A stretch of 64,000 bases of DNA from Pseudomonadota bacterium (GCA_037200975.1 JBBCGI010000001.1:682001-746000), one strand, 5' to 3'; numbered from the stretch's first letter, positions 22,832-32,082 are shown. Made by a program: numbers and translations. The notes: generated from the letters alone by a model not told the origin.

Positions 22832-24523
22832 CTACTGGCTGAGGGCCTGCTTGCGCGCGGCTTCGAATTCATCGCCGGGGTTCCACGTCGGCATCGCATC
22901 GGCCTGTGCAACGAGCCAGCCGGCGTAAAAGCCTAACGATGCATCTTCCACCATGCCGTCAAACACCCACTCGGCGGTGATCTCATCGCTGGGCTGATGG
23001 TAGATGTGCTCCACCCATTCTTCTTCCTGCGTCTTGCCCCAGCCCGCGGGCTTGCCGATGTAGTCGGTGCTGCGGCCGAAATACATGGCAGGTACGCCGA
23101 TCTTCGCAAAGTTGAACTGGTCCGAGCGGTAGAAGAACCCTTTCTCGGGGAATTGATCGGGCACCACGACCCTGCCCTGCTGCGCCGCCAGCGCGTTGAC
23201 AACCTGATCGAGCGAGGACTTGCCGTAGCCGATGTAGGCGATGTCCCTGGCACGGCCCTTGAAATTGCCGCCGTCGTAGTTGAGGTTGGCGGCGATCTTG
23301 CCTGGGGCGAAGGTCGGGTGCAGCGAGTAGTACTTGCTGCCTAACAATCCCTGCTCTTCACCCGCGACGAACAACATGAGGATGGAGCGCCGCGGCCGCT
23401 CCGGCAGCGCGGCAAAGGCGCGCGCCATCGCGAGCACCAGCGAACAGCCGGTGGCGTTGTCTTCCGCGCCGTTGTAGATGGTGTCGCCCTTGGCATCGGG
23501 TTTGCCGATGCCAAAGTGATCGTGGTGCGCGGAGTAGATGACCACTTCGCTCTTGAGCTTCGGATCGCTGCCCGGCAGCAAGCCGGCGACATTGGCGGAG
23601 CGCACCTTCGACACCTTGTTCTCGAACTCGATGGACGTCTTGAGCGCCAGCGGCACCGGTCTGAAATTGCGGTTGCGCGCAGCGGCGATGAGCTTGTCGA
23701 GATCCTGCCCCGCCGCCTTCACCAGCCGGCGCGACGCCTCTTCCGTGGCCCAGCCCTTCAACTGCAGCCGCGGCTCGCCTTCCGCCGGTAGTTCGAACTG
23801 CCCACCGCCCCAGGATGACTGCACCACTTGCCACGGATAGCCCGCGGACGGCGTGGTGTGCACGATGATGACGCCAGCGGCACCATGGCGCGCGGCGCTT
23901 TCATATTTGTACGTCCAGCGGCCGTAGTACAAGCGCGTCTTGCCGGCAAACAACTTCGGGTCCCAGTCCGGATCGCTGTTGAGCATGACGAGCACCTTGC
24001 CCTTCACGTCCACGCCCTTGAAGTCATCCCATTTGTATTCGGGCGCTTCGATGCCGTAGCCCACGAACACGACACCGGCATCCTTGATGGCCGCAGTCGG
24101 CGTCTGCACGCCCGAGCCCGCGATGTAATCCTCCGAGACCTTGAGATCGGCGTTGCCATTCTTGCCGGCAAACGACCAGACAGCGGGTAGTTTGGCGGTG
24201 ACCTCGACCAGGTCGACCGGTTGTTCCCAGCTGCCGTTGTCACCGCCGGGCTGATAGCCCAGCGACTGCAGTTCCGTCGCGAGGTAGAGGCGCGCGAGCG
24301 CATCGCCGCGGGTCGCGGGGCCGCGTCCTTCGAGTGCGTCCGACGCGAGAAACCGGATATGCGCTTCGAGGTTGTCGCCGGTGATCTGAGTTTTCGCGAC
24401 CTGTTCCACCGTTGCAGGTATGGCAAACGAAGCATTGTCGGCGGCCAGCGCAAGAGTCGGGGCGCCGCCAAACACGGCCCATACGGCGACAGTGGCGGAG
24501 AAAGTCTTTCTGTCGTTGTTCAT
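22832..24523 (-). CDS. Secreted M28 family zinc aminopeptidase with PA domain
   Basis: A 563-residue exported peptidase. A signal peptide ends at about residue 28 (TLALAAD). An inserted PA domain lies at about 140-280 (GVVFVGYGIEAPEY, HGAAGVIIVHT). The M28 catalytic domain shows all five zinc ligands: His in SAHHDHFG (near 332), Asp in GAEDNATG, Glu pair in VAGEEQGLLGS, Asp in NLNYDGG and the late His in IYHQPSDE. It should cleave N-terminal residues from peptides in the periplasm or outside the cell. The ATG at 24523 has a GGAG box 6 bases upstream. It stands alone; the phosphomannomutase gene ends 83 bases upstream and nothing links the two functionally. Confidence 0.9.
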   Translation of the reverse strand: MNNDRKTFSATVAVWAVFGGAPTLALAADNASFAIPATVEQVAKTQITGDNLEAHIRFLASDALEGRGPATRGDALARLYLATELQSLGYQPGGDNGSWEQPVDLVEVTAKLPAVWSFAGKNGNADLKVSEDYIAGSGVQTPTAAIKDAGVVFVGYGIEAPEYKWDDFKGVDVKGKVLVMLNSDPDWDPKLFAGKTRLYYGRWTYKYESAARHGAAGVIIVHTTPSAGYPWQVVQSSWGGGQFELPAEGEPRLQLKGWATEEASRRLVKAAGQDLDKLIAAARNRNFRPVPLALKTSIEFENKVSKVRSANVAGLLPGSDPKLKSEVVIYSAHHDHFGIGKPDAKGDTIYNGAEDNATGCSLVLAMARAFAALPERPRRSILMLFVAGEEQGLLGSKYYSLHPTFAPGKIAANLNYDGGNFKGRARDIAYIGYGKSSLDQVVNALAAQQGRVVVPDQFPEKGFFYRSDQFNFAKIGVPAMYFGRSTDYIGKPAGWGKTQEEEWVEHIYHQPSDEITAEWVFDGMVEDASLGFYAGWLVAQADAMPTWNPGDEFEAARKQALSQ

Positions 24524-24606
24524 TCGGACTCCAGAGAATTCGACGAGACTGGATCAGGCGCGTCCCTTTTGCCAGGAGACGAGGAACTGCCCACGAGGCT
24601 GCCCCA

Positions 24607-25989
24607 CTAATGCGCGGACGGTTTTTCGGCGCCTAACGTATCGAGGAAGGCCAGCAACTCCGACGTCTTCTCGCGCATCAATCCTTCATCAGCGCGGGAT
24701 TCGACATTGAGACGCACCAGCGGTTCCGTGTTGGAGGCGCGCAGGTTGAAGCGCCAGTTCTTGTGGTCCACCGACAGGCCATCGGTGTAGTCGACGACCA
24801 CCGCGCCGGCGGCATAACGCGCCTCGGCGGCCGCGAGTACTTTTTTCGCATCCGGCAGTTTGCGGTTGATCTCGCCGCTTGCCGGAAAAGCCTTGATGCG
24901 CGCCGCGACCAGTTCATCCAGCGACAGGCCGGATTCGCACACACGTTCCAGCACCAGCAGCCAGGGGATCATGCCGCTGTCGCAATACGAGAAGTCGCGA
25001 AAATAGTGATGCGCGCTCATCTCGCCACCGTAGGCGCCGTCGACCTCGCGCATCTTCTGCTTGATGAACGCATGGCCGGATTTGCTCATGACGGGCACGC
25101 CGCCCAGCCGCTTCACGGTCTCGACCGTATTCCACGTGAGTCGGGGGTCGTAGACGATGCGTGCGCCGGGTTGTTTGGCCAGGAACGCCTCGGCCAACAA
25201 TCCGACGATGTAATAACCCTCGATGAATGCGCCCTTGGAGTCGTAGAAAAAGCAGCGATCGTAGTCACCGTCCCAGGCGATGCCGACATCGGCGCCCGAA
25301 CGGCGCAGCGCTTCGAGCGCCGGACCGCGATTTTCTTCCAGCATGGGGTTCGGCACGCCGTGCGGAAATTTGCCGTTCGGCTCGTGGCGCACCTTGATGA
25401 ATTCGAACGGCAGGTGCGGCTCCAGTTTGTCTACGGAGAGGCCCGCGCCGCCATTACCCGCGTCCACCATCACCTTGAGCTTGCGCAGCGATTTGCGATT
25501 CACGTACCCCAGCAGGTGCTCGATGTATTCCTTCGAAGTCTCGAGTTTCGTGACCTTGCCTTTCACGGCTGCGGGCGCAGGTAGTTTGCCGCTGGCGATC
25601 AGCGCGGCGATCTCCTTGAGTCCCGTGTCGGAGCCCACCGGTTTGCTCTGTTCGCGCACCAGCTTGAGCCCGTTGTAATCCGGCGGATTGTGGCTGGCGG
25701 TGATCATGATCCCGCCATCGAGCTTCCAGTTGAACGTGGCGAAGTACACGCCTTCGGTGCCGCACAGGCCGATGTCGAGCACATCGACACCCGCGTCAGT
25801 CAGGCCGCGGATCAGCGCCAGCGCGAACTCCTCGCTCGTGAGGCGGATGTCACGCCCGACGCAGACGCGCTGCGGCTTGATGAATGCCGCGTAAGCGCGC
25901 CCGACCTGGTAAACGAGCTCGGAATTGATTTCATCCGGAATGCGGCCGCGAACGTCATAGGCCTTGAAGGCCGATAGATTGAGCGTCAC
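24607..25989 (-). CDS. manB: Phosphomannomutase/phosphoglucomutase
   Basis: A 460-residue alpha-D-phosphohexomutase that converts mannose-6-phosphate to mannose-1-phosphate (often also glucose phosphates) in the cytoplasm. It has KAYDVRG at the N-terminus, the phosphoserine loop ITASHNPP (Ser99), the metal-binding AWDGDYDR loop and a C-terminal RASNTEPLVRLNVE phosphate-binding segment. AlgC of Pseudomonas is the closest type. Translation starts with GTG at 25989 and overlaps the guanylyltransferase stop by 4 bases (GTGA), so the pair is coupled and supplies GDP-mannose. The symbol could equally be algC or cpsG. Confidence 0.93.
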   Translation of the reverse strand: MTLNLSAFKAYDVRGRIPDEINSELVYQVGRAYAAFIKPQRVCVGRDIRLTSEEFALALIRGLTDAGVDVLDIGLCGTEGVYFATFNWKLDGGIMITASHNPPDYNGLKLVREQSKPVGSDTGLKEIAALIASGKLPAPAAVKGKVTKLETSKEYIEHLLGYVNRKSLRKLKVMVDAGNGGAGLSVDKLEPHLPFEFIKVRHEPNGKFPHGVPNPMLEENRGPALEALRRSGADVGIAWDGDYDRCFFYDSKGAFIEGYYIVGLLAEAFLAKQPGARIVYDPRLTWNTVETVKRLGGVPVMSKSGHAFIKQKMREVDGAYGGEMSAHHYFRDFSYCDSGMIPWLLVLERVCESGLSLDELVAARIKAFPASGEINRKLPDAKKVLAAAEARYAAGAVVVDYTDGLSVDHKNWRFNLRASNTEPLVRLNVESRADEGLMREKTSELLAFLDTLGAEKPSAH

Positions 25990-27101
25990 TTGTTGGTTCC
26001 CTTCGAATCCTGCAAGGCCGGCAAGGCATGCGACACGTGTTCGGAGCGGCCCGCAGCCTTGATCCGCGCCACGAGTTTCTTGACGTCCTGCACCTTGGAT
26101 TTCGGCGCGACCATGACGGCGTCCGCGGTTTCGACGATGACCATGTCGTGCAAACCCAGCGCCGCAACGAGCCGGCTATCCGCATGCACGTAGCAGGCGT
26201 CGCTGTCCTCGAGGATCACATCGCCGCGCAGCACGTTGCCGCGTTCATCGGCGGGCAACACGTCGTGCAGCGCCGCCCACGAGCCCACGTCGTTCCAACC
26301 CGCATCGAGCGGCACCATCACCGCGTCGCGGGTTTTTTCCATGACCGCGTAGTCCACCGAATCGCTGCGACAGGAGCTGAAGATCGCTTCGGAAACGCGT
26401 GTGAAATCCTGGTCGCGCACCGCGCTCGCGCTGGCGCGAGCGCAGACGTCGGCGATGTCCGGCGCGTGCTGCGCCAGTTCGTCGAGGAACCGCCGCGCGC
26501 CGAACATGAACATGCCGGAGTTCCAGAAGTAGTTGCCGGAGGCGACGAATTCCTGGGCGCGCTTCAGGTCGGGTTTTTCGACGAACTGCGCGATGGGTGT
26601 AACCGCACCCACGGGCGCGCCACGCTTGATGTATCCGTAGCCCGTCTCGGGTGTGCGCGCGACGATGCCAAAGGCGACTAGTTTGCCGGCGGTCGCGGCC
26701 GGTAGCGCTTGGGCGATCGCGGCCTGGAAAGCCGGCAGATCGCTGAGCGTGTGATCGGCGGGCAGCACCAGCATGACGGCGTCGTCCCCTGCGGCGGCGA
26801 TCACCGCGTGCGCGGCCAGCGCGATCGCCGGCGCGGTGTTGCGCCCGATCGGCTCCAGCAGTATCGCGCTCGGCGCAAGGTTCAGCTGGCGCAGCTGTTC
26901 GGCGACGAGGAAGCGATGCGCCTCGTTGCAGACCGCCACCGGACCCGTAGCGCCCGGAAACCCGGCCAAACGCGCCGCGGTCTCCTGGATCATCGTGCGT
27001 TCTCCGGTGAGCGCGAGGAGCTGTTTCGGGAGGAGTTCGCGGGACAGCGGCCAAAGCCGCGTGCCGGCGCCGCCGGAGAGGATGACGGGGACGAGGGTCA
27101 T
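25986..27101 (-). CDS. manC: Mannose-1-phosphate guanylyltransferase, single-domain form
   Basis: A 371-residue nucleotidyltransferase making GDP-mannose from mannose-1-phosphate and GTP. The N-terminus has the pyrophosphorylase signature ILSGGAGTRLWPLSR and the LPKQ segment. EPIGRNTAPAIALAA, FVEKPDLKRA and WNDVGSW are typical of the family. Many bacterial ManC proteins are about 470-480 residues with a C-terminal type II phosphomannose isomerase cupin. That domain is absent here, and no separate manA is in the window. It is the first gene of a two-gene unit with manB; the start has no strong ribosome-binding site. A toxin-antitoxin module begins divergently 70 bases upstream. Confidence 0.92.
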   Translation of the reverse strand: MTLVPVILSGGAGTRLWPLSRELLPKQLLALTGERTMIQETAARLAGFPGATGPVAVCNEAHRFLVAEQLRQLNLAPSAILLEPIGRNTAPAIALAAHAVIAAAGDDAVMLVLPADHTLSDLPAFQAAIAQALPAATAGKLVAFGIVARTPETGYGYIKRGAPVGAVTPIAQFVEKPDLKRAQEFVASGNYFWNSGMFMFGARRFLDELAQHAPDIADVCARASASAVRDQDFTRVSEAIFSSCRSDSVDYAVMEKTRDAVMVPLDAGWNDVGSWAALHDVLPADERGNVLRGDVILEDSDACYVHADSRLVAALGLHDMVIVETADAVMVAPKSKVQDVKKLVARIKAAGRSEHVSHALPALQDSKGTNK

Positions 27102-27143
27102 GGGGGCGGCATCGTACCTGTATTAGTAGAATGGGTCATAAAT

Positions 27144-27158
27144 ACACGAACCCCGTGT
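27144..27158. promoter_or_regulatory. Operator-like inverted repeat before the first vapBC pair
   Basis: ACACG (27144-27148) and CGTGT (27154-27158) flank AACCC. It lies 12 bases before the antitoxin ATG at 27171 and next to a TATATT (27159-27164). Antitoxins of the ribbon-helix-helix type repress their own promoter at such sites; this is inferred from position. Confidence 0.4.
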
Positions 27159-27170
27159 TATATTAGCAGC

Positions 27171-27413
27171 ATGAAGAACATCACCGTCACTCTCGATAGC
27201 GAGACTGCAGCTTGGGTGCGCGTAAAAGCCGCCGAAAAAAGCATGAGCGTTTCGCGCTTTCTCGGTGAATTGCTCCAGCGAGAAATGAAGCAGCGGCTCG
27301 ACTATCAACGTGCAATGGAGCGTTACCTCTCCAAACCGCCGTACAAGATCCGCGATTCGGACGAACCGTTACCGAAGCGGGAGGAGCTGTATGACCGCCC
27401 TGGTATTCGTTGA
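27171..27413 (+). CDS. vapB: Ribbon-helix-helix antitoxin (VapB/CopG-like)
   Basis: An 80-residue protein. Its N-terminus MKNITVTLDSETAAWVRVKA followed by SMSVSRFLGELLQ fits a ribbon-helix-helix DNA-binding domain: one beta strand and two helices with SVSRFL at the turn. The C-terminal half (RAMERYLSKPPYKIRD) would wrap the toxin. It overlaps the PIN toxin start by 23 bases in another frame, the usual coupling of type II modules. It is divergent from manC, between two sugar-nucleotide genes. Confidence 0.85.
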   Translation: MKNITVTLDSETAAWVRVKAAEKSMSVSRFLGELLQREMKQRLDYQRAMERYLSKPPYKIRDSDEPLPKREELYDRPGIR

Positions 27414-27915
27414 CACCCATGTTTTCGTGTATGCACGCGAGCCCGTGGGTTCACCCAAGCAGGCGCGCGCGCGCGAATGGCTCGAGCTGTTGTGGCGGGA
27501 TCTTCGCGGCAGAACCAGCATTCAAGTACTCAATGAGTATTACTCGCTGCTGACCATGCACGCGAAGTTCCGCGTACGCGGCGATGTCGCCTGGGAAGAC
27601 GTTCGTGAGCTGCTCCAATGGAATCCGCAGGAACTCGACGGCGAAGTCCTGATGCGAGCGCATGAGATCGAAGGACGCTATCAACTCAACTGGTGGGATT
27701 GTCTCCTCATTGCGGCGGCCCAGACTCAGGGCTGCGCGTTGCTGCTCACCGAAGACCTTCAAGACAAGGCCAACTACGGGGGGGTAACTATCCGCAATCC
27801 GTTTGAGCTTGGTGTCGCCGATGAAGCGGGCGCGTATTCGGTTGCCCCGCGCCTCGCCTCGCGGCATCGCGGGCGCGGGCGGCCGCGCAAGGAACGCAGT
27901 CCGGCAGCTGCGTGA
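27391..27915 (+). CDS. vapC: PIN-domain ribonuclease toxin (VapC) with basic AT-hook-like tail
   Basis: A 174-residue PIN toxin, probably a Mg-dependent RNase. Acidic active-site residues are seen in FVDTHVF (first Asp), the Glu of VLNEYYS, the Asp of WWDCLLIAAA and the EDL of LLLTEDLQD. The PIN fold ends near residue 140 (TIRNPFELG). A further 30 or so residues follow, ending in RHRGRGRPRKERS, which contains the GRP core of an AT-hook. VapC proteins are commonly 130-145 residues, so the tail is extra. The ATG at 27391 lies inside the antitoxin gene and fits the overlap. A cognate antitoxin is directly upstream. Confidence 0.88.
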   Translation: MTALVFVDTHVFVYAREPVGSPKQARAREWLELLWRDLRGRTSIQVLNEYYSLLTMHAKFRVRGDVAWEDVRELLQWNPQELDGEVLMRAHEIEGRYQLNWWDCLLIAAAQTQGCALLLTEDLQDKANYGGVTIRNPFELGVADEAGAYSVAPRLASRHRGRGRPRKERSPAAA

Positions 27916-27968
27916 CGGCTTTTTTTCATCGTTCCTTGACTGTCAATTCTGGGCGGAGAAAAATGTCT

Positions 27969-27989
27969 ATTGTTGAAATTTTCAACAAT
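27969..27989. promoter_or_regulatory. Perfect 21-bp palindromic operator before the second vapBC pair
   Basis: ATTGTTGAAA (27969-27978) and TTTCAACAAT (27980-27989) are exact inverted copies around one base. The site ends 11 bases before the antitoxin ATG at 28001. A TTGACT box at 27936-27941 could be the -35 element. It is the expected binding site for the antitoxin or toxin-antitoxin complex (inferred). Confidence 0.65.
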
Positions 27990-28000
27990 GTAGGTATGTC

Positions 28001-28234
28001 ATGGCTACCGTGAATTTCAGTGTGCCTTCGGAAATACGCGAGGCTTTCGACGCCGCATTCGCTGGCGAGAACAAGAGCGCCGTGATTGCCAAGTTGATGG
28101 CACGCGCAGTTGAAGAACGTGCCCGTCAAACACGTCGCGCCAGCTTGTATCGCCGCCTGACAGCAGACCGATCCAAACGCCCGTCGGTTACGTCAGCCAA
28201 GATAAGCAACACGCGAGCCAAGGGACGGCCGTAG
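28001..28234 (+). CDS. Antitoxin of a second PIN-toxin module
   Basis: A 77-residue basic protein. ATVNFSVPSEIREAFDAAF and the helix KSAVIAKLMARAVEE resemble a ribbon-helix-helix antitoxin; the C-terminal part (RRASLYRRLTADRSKRPS) is strongly charged. The stop codon TAG shares its last base with the GTG start of the PIN gene, so translation is coupled. The palindrome at 27969-27989 is a likely operator. The family name is not certain; the role follows from size, fold and the toxin next to it. Confidence 0.8.
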   Translation: MATVNFSVPSEIREAFDAAFAGENKSAVIAKLMARAVEERARQTRRASLYRRLTADRSKRPSVTSAKISNTRAKGRP

Positions 28235-28662
28235 TGTTGGTGTTGGACGCGAGTGTCGTTCTCAAGTGGCTCGTCAACGATCCGCACGTTGAGGCAGATA
28301 CCGATCTCGCATCAGACCTCATGCGTCGCGTGCTTACCGAGGGAGAAGAGATTTTGCAGCCCGTGCATTGGCTCGCGGAAGTCGCCGCTGTCTTGTCCCG
28401 TCTCAGCCCGAAATCCGCCGCACGGGATATCGAGATGCTGCACGCCCTCGAATTGCCCGTTCGCGACGACGTGACGACGTATTCACGTGCCTGCCAGCTC
28501 GCCGTCGATCTCAATCGGCACGTCTTCGACACCCTTTACCACGCAGTGGCACTCGAGACGGACAGCGCCATTCTCGTTACTGCCGACGTGCGCTATGCCA
28601 GAGCTGCACGATCCGTAGGGCGAATCGTCGAACTGGCTGACTGGGGCGTGTCTGCCAACTGA
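28234..28662 (+). CDS. vapC: PIN-domain toxin (VapC-like), second module
   Basis: A 142-residue PIN protein of usual VapC length. The first Asp lies in LVLDASVVLKWL, the conserved Glu in WLAEVAAVL, the third acidic residue in HVFDTLYHAVALE and the fourth in VTADVRYAR. Such toxins cut RNA when the antitoxin is degraded. Starts with GTG inside the stop of the antitoxin gene. It differs clearly in sequence from the PIN toxin at 27391-27915, so the two modules are not a simple duplication. Its stop lies 16 bases from the convergent ugd stop. Confidence 0.88.
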   Translation: MLVLDASVVLKWLVNDPHVEADTDLASDLMRRVLTEGEEILQPVHWLAEVAAVLSRLSPKSAARDIEMLHALELPVRDDVTTYSRACQLAVDLNRHVFDTLYHAVALETDSAILVTADVRYARAARSVGRIVELADWGVSAN

Positions 28663-28678
28663 ATAATTCGGACCCGAT

Positions 28679-30013
28679 TCAGCGGGCCGCTTCCCCTCTG
28701 CCAATCGCGTAGTAAGTAATGCCCTGCTTCTGCATGAGACCCGGGTCGTAGAGGTTCCGGCCGTCGAATATGACCGGCGACTTGAGCTGCTTCTTCAGGT
28801 TGTCAAAATCCGGACTGCGGAATTCCTTCCACTCCGTGACGATCGCCAGCGCGTCGGCGCCCTCGAGCGTCTCGCGCGCCTTCGCGCAGTATTTGAGATC
28901 GGCGCGGTCGCCGAAGATGCGCTTCGCCTCTTTCGTGGCCGCCGGATCGTATACGCGCACGCTGGCCCCCGCGTTCCACAAGGCCTCTAACAACACCCGG
29001 CTCGGCGCCTCGCGCATGTCGTCCGTACCCGGCTTGAACGCCAGGCCCCAGATCGCGAACGTCTTGCCCTTGAGGTTGCCGCCGAAGTGTTTCGAGATCT
29101 TGCCGAACAACACCTGCTTCTGCGCCTTGTTGACCGCTTCGACCGCATCGAGCAACGCTGGCGTGTAGTCCGCGCCGCGCGCGGAACGCGCCAGCGCCTG
29201 CACATCCTTCGGGAAACACGAGCCGCCGTAGCCGAGACCCGGATAGATGAAGTGGTAGCCGATGCGCGGATCCGAACCGATGCCGACCCGCACTTTCTCG
29301 ATGTCCGCACCGAAGCGCTCGGCGAGGTTCGCCAGCTCGTTCATGAAGCTGATCTTGGTCGCGAGCATGGCGTTGGCCGCGTACTTCGTGAGCTCGGCGG
29401 AACGCAGATCCATGATGATGAGTTTTTCGCGGCTGCGCGTGAACGGGTCGTATAAGGCGCGCAGCAGCTCCGTGACGCGCGGGTTGTCGGTGCCGACCAC
29501 TACGCGATCCGGGCGCATGAAGTCTTCGATGGCCGCGCCTTCCTTGAGGAATTCGGGGTTCGAGACCACGTCGAACTCGAGCTCGGCACCGCGCTTCTTG
29601 AGCGTCTCCTCGCAGGCGTTGCGCACCTTGTCGCTGGTGCCTACCGGTACGGTCGACTTGGTGATGACCACCTTGTATTCGGACATGTGTTCGCCGATGG
29701 AGCGGGCCACGGCGAGCACGTATTTGAGGTCGGCGGAGCCGTCTTCGTCGGGCGGCGTGCCCACGGCGATGAGCTGGAAGAGGCCGTGGTCGACGCCCTC
29801 CTTGGCGGAGGTGGTGAACTTGAGGCGGTCTGCTTCGATGTTGCTTTTGATGAGCGCCTCTAGGCCGGGCTCGTGGATCGGGATGATGCCTTGCTTGAGG
29901 CCTTCGATTTTCTTGGCGTCTACGTCGACGCAGAGGACGTCATTGCCGGCGTCTGCCAGGCAGGCGCCGGTCACGAGGCCGACGTATCCGGAGCCAAATA
30001 TGGTTACTCGCAT
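28679..30013 (-). CDS. ugd: UDP-glucose 6-dehydrogenase
   Basis: A 444-residue NAD-dependent dehydrogenase that oxidises UDP-glucose to UDP-glucuronate in two steps. The N-terminal Rossmann motif is [17 protein letters not shown]. Substrate and catalytic segments seen are [22 protein letters not shown], the conserved Lys in [17 protein letters not shown], and the catalytic Cys266 in [12 protein letters not shown]-mannose dehydrogenase (AlgD) shares the fold, and GDP-mannose genes are near, but the PEFLKEG and GGSCFPKD pattern fits Ugd/TuaD better. An AAGGGA ribosome-binding site precedes the ATG. The gene stands 143 bases downstream of the wbpM-like gene on the same strand, and would feed uronic acid to the polysaccharide. 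Confidence 0.9.
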   Translation of the reverse strand: MRVTIFGSGYVGLVTGACLADAGNDVLCVDVDAKKIEGLKQGIIPIHEPGLEALIKSNIEADRLKFTTSAKEGVDHGLFQLIAVGTPPDEDGSADLKYVLAVARSIGEHMSEYKVVITKSTVPVGTSDKVRNACEETLKKRGAELEFDVVSNPEFLKEGAAIEDFMRPDRVVVGTDNPRVTELLRALYDPFTRSREKLIIMDLRSAELTKYAANAMLATKISFMNELANLAERFGADIEKVRVGIGSDPRIGYHFIYPGLGYGGSCFPKDVQALARSARGADYTPALLDAVEAVNKAQKQVLFGKISKHFGGNLKGKTFAIWGLAFKPGTDDMREAPSRVLLEALWNAGASVRVYDPAATKEAKRIFGDRADLKYCAKARETLEGADALAIVTEWKEFRSPDFDNLKKQLKSPVIFDGRNLYDPGLMQKQGITYYAIGRGEAAR

Positions 30014-30156
30014 GGGGTCCCTTGAGAGCGCCTGACAGGGCGCAAGGGGCCGAATTCTAACGAAATCGTCCTACGGGAGTGGCGCGAGGCGGTATAGGAC
30101 TTGAGGAAGTGAGGACTGGTTGGCGGCTAGAGCGCGGCCGCCTGCCCGGCGCGCGA

Positions 30157-32082
30157 TCAGGCTGGCGGGCGAGGCCTGAGCTCTCGAACCTTCTCTTCGT
30201 CGGCCAGTACCGCACCACTGACGCGCTGGCCACCCTGCAGCCACACGTGGTCTTGCACCCGGTCGGTTGGCCGGTATTCGGGAACGGCCCGAAGCAATAC
30301 CTCGCGAGCACGTTCGCAATCAAAGCGGATCGAACACTGGGCGAGGTCGTCGAGAACGTGGCGAATTTGTTCCCAAGTCAGGCTCTGCTCCATCGCGCGC
30401 AAGATCCGCGGGTGGTCTGTGCCGGTGACGTTCTTGCCGATCAGCAGCTCTTCAAACAACTTCTCGGCGGGCCGCAGCCCCGTGAAACGGATTTCGATGT
30501 CGCCGTCAGGGTGTTTCTCGTCACGGATCGTGTAACCCGCGAGCTGAACCATCCGTTTCGCCAGATCGGCAATACGCACCGGGCTGCCCATGTCGAGCAC
30601 GAACACGTCGCCGCCCGAGCCCATCGAGCCAGCCTGGATGACGAGCTGCGCTGCCTCAGGAATCGTCATGAAATAGCGGATGACATCCGGATGCGTAACG
30701 GTGACTGGCCCACCGTCGCGAATCTGTTCGCGGAACAGCGGTACGACGGAACCAGAGGATTCGAGGACATTGCCGAAGCGCACCATGCAAAAACGGGTGT
30801 TGCCGCCGCGCTGCTGCAGGCCTTGCAGCACCATCTCGGCGACGCGTTTCGTGCATCCCATGACGTTGGTCGGATTGACTGCCTTGTCGGTGGAGATGAG
30901 CACGAACGTTTCGACGCGGCATTCCATCGCAGCTTCTGCGGTGTTGAAAGTCGCGAAGATGTTGTTGTGAATGCCCTCGATCATGTTGTGTTCGACGATC
31001 GGCACGTGTTTGTAGGCAGCCGCGTGGTACACGGTCTGCACACCGAAAGTCGTCATGATCTCGCGGACGCGATTCTTGTGGTGAGCGTTGCCCAACAAGG
31101 CGACGAGTTCGATGCGGTTGCCCAGCTGCGCATTGAGCGAGCGCAACTCACGTTCGATCTCGTAGAGCGCGAGCTCGGATACTTCGAAGAGCACCAGCCT
31201 GCGCGGCAGCAGGTCCAGTATCTGGCGGCAAAGCTCGGATCCGATCGATCCCCCGGCACCGGTGACCAGCACGGACTTGCCGCGCACGCACGCGCCTAAC
31301 AACGCCGCGTCTGGTGGGACCGGATCGCGGCCGAGCAGGTCATGTACATCGATGTCGCGAATCTCCTCCAATCGAGCCTTACCGGAAATAATCTCCCCGA
31401 CGTCGGGAACGGTAAGTACTTTGAACCCCTGGACCGTAAGCGATTCGATCACTTGTGCGCGCCGCCTGCGCGACACACTCGGCAAGGCGAGCAAAACCAC
31501 GCTGACGCCGTATCGGCGCCGCTGCTCGAGAAGCTGATCCGGCGGTAACACCGGGATTCCGAATACCTGAACGCCGTGCAGTGCGGGGTTGTCGTCGATT
31601 AGGGCGATCGGGCGATAGTGCCCACGCGTCATGAGCGCCGAACAGAGTTGTGCACCAGAGGTTCCAGCGCCATAGACGACGACACGATCGGCGCCGCTAT
31701 TTCCCCAGCGCATTAGCTCCCTGGCACCGAAACGCGACAGGCCCACATAGCTCGAGGCCAGTACGAAATAGATGACGAAAACTTCGGCCGGCACAAGACT
31801 GCCGAGGAAGTAGTAATTAATGAATGCGATGACTGCAGTGGAGAAGCCAACGCCAAGAACGATGGCGAGGACCGCCTGCATGCCAAGGAAGCGGATAACC
31901 GCGCGGTAAAGGCCGATGCGGATGAAGATGGGAACGCTGCTAAGCACCGTCGCGAAGTAAAGCGCGACCGGGACATGCGAATTCACCCCGCCATAGCGCA
32001 ACGCAAATGCCGTCCACAGCGCGACTGGTATGGCAACCACGTCTGCGACCAACATGACGAATTGCTTGAATCGCCGGCCCAT
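30157..32082 (-). CDS. wbpM: WbpM/CapD-like UDP-GlcNAc 4,6-dehydratase, membrane-bound
   Basis: A 641-residue membrane protein of the FlaA1/WbpM family. The first 130 residues hold about four hydrophobic helices (VMLVADVVAIPVALW). Then come a first Rossmann region (VVYGAGTSGAQLCSAL) and the catalytic domain starting VTGAGGSIGSELCRQIL. The active site reads STDKAVNPTNVMGCTKR, with the Met-x-x-x-Lys variant typical of this family instead of Tyr-x-x-x-Lys. WbpM converts UDP-GlcNAc to the 4-keto-6-deoxy sugar. With the WbpV-like and WbpL-like genes upstream it would make UDP-QuiNAc or UDP-FucNAc. The ATG at 32082 is chosen because the 26 residues before it (from 32160) are an arginine-rich stretch unlike the family. 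Confidence 0.9.
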   Translation of the reverse strand: MGRRFKQFVMLVADVVAIPVALWTAFALRYGGVNSHVPVALYFATVLSSVPIFIRIGLYRAVIRFLGMQAVLAIVLGVGFSTAVIAFINYYFLGSLVPAEVFVIYFVLASSYVGLSRFGARELMRWGNSGADRVVVYGAGTSGAQLCSALMTRGHYRPIALIDDNPALHGVQVFGIPVLPPDQLLEQRRRYGVSVVLLALPSVSRRRRAQVIESLTVQGFKVLTVPDVGEIISGKARLEEIRDIDVHDLLGRDPVPPDAALLGACVRGKSVLVTGAGGSIGSELCRQILDLLPRRLVLFEVSELALYEIERELRSLNAQLGNRIELVALLGNAHHKNRVREIMTTFGVQTVYHAAAYKHVPIVEHNMIEGIHNNIFATFNTAEAAMECRVETFVLISTDKAVNPTNVMGCTKRVAEMVLQGLQQRGGNTRFCMVRFGNVLESSGSVVPLFREQIRDGGPVTVTHPDVIRYFMTIPEAAQLVIQAGSMGSGGDVFVLDMGSPVRIADLAKRMVQLAGYTIRDEKHPDGDIEIRFTGLRPAEKLFEELLIGKNVTGTDHPRILRAMEQSLTWEQIRHVLDDLAQCSIRFDCERAREVLLRAVPEYRPTDRVQDHVWLQGGQRVSGAVLADEEKVRELRPRPPA

